From UKL13-2 sp031394335 (lineage in GTDB: Bacteria > Pseudomonadota > Gammaproteobacteria > Burkholderiales > Usitatibacteraceae), in contig JANMXS010000045.1 of NCBI GenBank assembly GCA_031394335.1, positions 1 to 6,997 of the forward strand: DNA of 6,997 nt, in the 5' to 3' direction. Below the pieces are notes generated by a model. The model was not told where the DNA came from, ran no database searches, and worked only from the letters and a program-made list of their open reading frames with translations. Below, piece after piece: positions 6,260 through 6,997 of this stretch; the stretch's first letter is position 1, and the number at the start of each line of letters is the position of its first letter. Made by a program: the position numbers and the translations under genes.

Positions 6260-6441
6260 GCAAAATGGCGTTGCAGTAAGCAGTTGGGGGAAGGCGCCAG
6301 ATCGACCCAGCCTGGTATTGCGCAGGACGGCAAGTACGAAGCGAAGCAAGGATCGGCGCCTTCTTTTTTTGGAATCGTGTTGTGCAAACCCGAACGGTTG
6401 GACGGTCGCACACCGAATTGACACAAGGATGGGTGATCAAC
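6260..6441 (+). ncRNA. Candidate bridge RNA region of the IS110-family element
   Basis: This ~180-base non-coding stretch directly before the transposase holds two clear inverted repeats. The larger pairs 6290-6298 with 6355-6363 (GAAGGCGCC / GGCGCCTTC). It continues after one bulged A with GATC (6300-6303) against GATC (6351-6354), enclosing 47 bases. The smaller pairs TGTGC (6381-6385) with GCACA (6408-6412) around an inner AACC/GGTT stem (6387-6390 / 6396-6399). In the IS110 subgroup the left non-coding end is known to encode a structured bridge RNA that pairs with donor and target DNA. Position, length and folding fit that role, but the target- and donor-binding loops have not been identified. 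The T-run at 6364-6370 complicates the reading. Confidence 0.35.
6290..6370 (+). terminator. Hairpin followed by T-run, possible terminator
   Basis: A 13-bp stem with a single bulge (6290-6303 with 6351-6363) is followed at once by seven Ts (6364-6370). The sequence pattern is that of an intrinsic terminator, except that the 47-base loop is long. It could stop transcription coming from chrA before the transposase gene, or mark the 3' end of a small RNA. It overlaps the candidate bridge RNA region, and the two readings compete. Confidence 0.35.
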
Positions 6442-6997
6442 ATGGAAACCAAATTTGTCGGCATCGATATCAGCAAGTTGACGCTGGACTTTGATTGTCT
6501 GCCGGTCAGCGCGGCACAGCAATTCACCAACGATGCGGCGGGCATCGCGGCACTCGTCGCTTTGCTCCAGGACAGCGGCGTTGAGCGCATTGTGATTGAA
6601 GCGACCGGCGGGTATGAAACCGCCGTGGCCAGCGCTTTGGCCGTCGCCACGTTGCCGGTGGTCGTCGTCAATCCCCGGCAAGTGCGCGACTTCGCCAAGG
6701 CCATGGGCCATTTTGCCAAGACCGATCGGCTGGACGCGAAGCTGCTGGCCTTGTTCGGCGAGCGCATGAAGCCGGCGCTACGCACGCTCCCGGACGACGC
6801 CCAGCGCGCCTTGTCCGATCTGCTCGGTCGGCGCAGCCAGCGGGTGTTCATGCGCGCGCAGGAGAAAGGGCGGCTGTCGACGGTATCGGCAGTGGCCCGG
6901 AAAGATGTCGCGCAGCACATCGCCTGGCTGGACAAGCGCGTCCTCAAGCTGGAAGCTGAACTGGGGGATCGGCTGAGGAAGTCGCCGGTGTGGTGCC
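6442..6997 (+). CDS. IS110-family transposase (DEDD type), N-terminal part, cut by window edge
   Basis: The frame is open from ATG 6442 to the window end, 185 residues without a stop. Full-length family members have about 300-350. The DEDD catalytic domain is complete: Asp9 in GIDISK (7-12), Glu53 in IEATGGYE (52-59), and Asp95 and Asp98 in KTDRLDA (93-99). This RuvC-like domain works with a C-terminal Tnp_20 domain with a catalytic serine, which would lie to the right. The protein cuts and joins IS ends and target, guided by a bridge RNA in studied members. GGGTGATC at 6431-6438, part of a near-complete match to the 16S 3' end (AAGGATGGGTGATC), precedes the ATG. A GTG at 6433 in the same frame is possible but lies inside that site. 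The helical linker (~120-175) follows. Reading frame and motifs suggest an active copy. Confidence 0.93.
   Translation, partial: METKFVGIDISKLTLDFDCLPVSAAQQFTNDAAGIAALVALLQDSGVERIVIEATGGYETAVASALAVATLPVVVVNPRQVRDFAKAMGHFAKTDRLDAKLLALFGERMKPALRTLPDDAQRALSDLLGRRSQRVFMRAQEKGRLSTVSAVARKDVAQHIAWLDKRVLKLEAELGDRLRKSPVWC

Larger units (their letters stand above)
6080..6441. other. 362-bp gap between chrA and the transposase gene
   Basis: No protein-coding gene is supported here. In order the gap holds the second dispersed repeat (6085-6159), a short unassigned stretch (6160-6180), a dRS3-like palindrome (6181-6208), and a piece with the small palindrome CTGGGTCCCAG (6238-6248). The structured stretch before the transposase follows. 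Open frames on both strands here lack ribosome-binding sites and cross the repeats, so they are left out. Confidence 0.7.
6250..6997 (+). mobile_element. IS110-family insertion sequence, left part (right end outside window)
   Basis: The element is defined by the IS110 transposase gene at 6442 and the non-coding stretch before it. The left end is not certain. It is placed near 6250 because a palindrome-like sequence beginning CTGGGTCCCAGCCTT (6238-6252) seems to break off there. IS110 elements lack terminal inverted repeats and often make no target duplication, so the border cannot be read from one side only. The right end is beyond the window. Confidence 0.6.

Noticed and set aside
6418..6423. 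Perfect TTGACA hexamer as a -35 box for the transposase
   Set aside because: It lies 18 bases before the ATG, so a -10 at normal spacing would fall on the start codon, and no TATAAT-like sequence is there.
6076..6947. Long minus-strand open frames opposite the transposase and the gap before it
   Set aside because: They are antisense shadows of a GC-rich gene and cross the dispersed repeat and the hairpins. They show no known domain and no ribosome-binding site.
1..6997. CRISPR array, tRNA or rRNA genes
   Set aside because: No regularly spaced repeats, no tRNA cloverleaf and no rRNA sequence was recognised on either strand.

Overview
The window looks like chromosomal DNA from a betaproteobacterium, most likely of the order Burkholderiales. 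The evidence is GC-rich third codon positions, a ValS C-terminus close to the proteobacterial type, a PaaG-type crotonase, and intergenic palindromes of kinds common in these genomes. No 16S rRNA or marker settles genus or family. The layout is: 3' part of valS (+, cut by the left edge); a 214-bp gap holding a dispersed repeat and a REP-like inverted pair; an MFS exporter gene and a PaaG-like enoyl-CoA hydratase/isomerase gene (+, ATGA overlap); a small convergent tusA-type gene (-); a 276-bp divergent promoter region; a rhodanese-ChrB fusion gene and chrA (+, ATGA overlap); a 362-bp gap with a second copy of the dispersed repeat, a dRS3-like palindrome and structured DNA; and the 5' part of an IS110-family transposase gene (+, cut by the right edge).

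The functional centre is the tusA / rhodanese-ChrB / chrA block. ChrA is a full-length two-domain chromate efflux permease. The gene directly before it does not encode the classical ChrB regulator. Its product joins an N-terminal rhodanese (sulfurtransferase) domain with an active-site Cys to the ChrB C-terminal domain. A TusA-family sulfur carrier is transcribed divergently from the same intergenic region. Rhodanese plus TusA is a recognised sulfur-relay pairing, so the block suggests a link between persulfide handling and chromate (or another oxyanion) resistance. This link is inferred from gene order.

The MFS-crotonase pair is tightly coupled and probably makes one transcript, but its substrate cannot be read from the sequence. 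The right end is a mobile element. The IS110 (DEDD) transposase is intact as far as it can be seen. The roughly 190 bases before it hold strong hairpins where IS110-subgroup elements are known to encode a bridge RNA. The element may have inserted into an extragenic palindrome. Two ~75-bp diverged repeats, one just after valS and one just after chrA, are a second layer of repeated sequence not explained by any gene.
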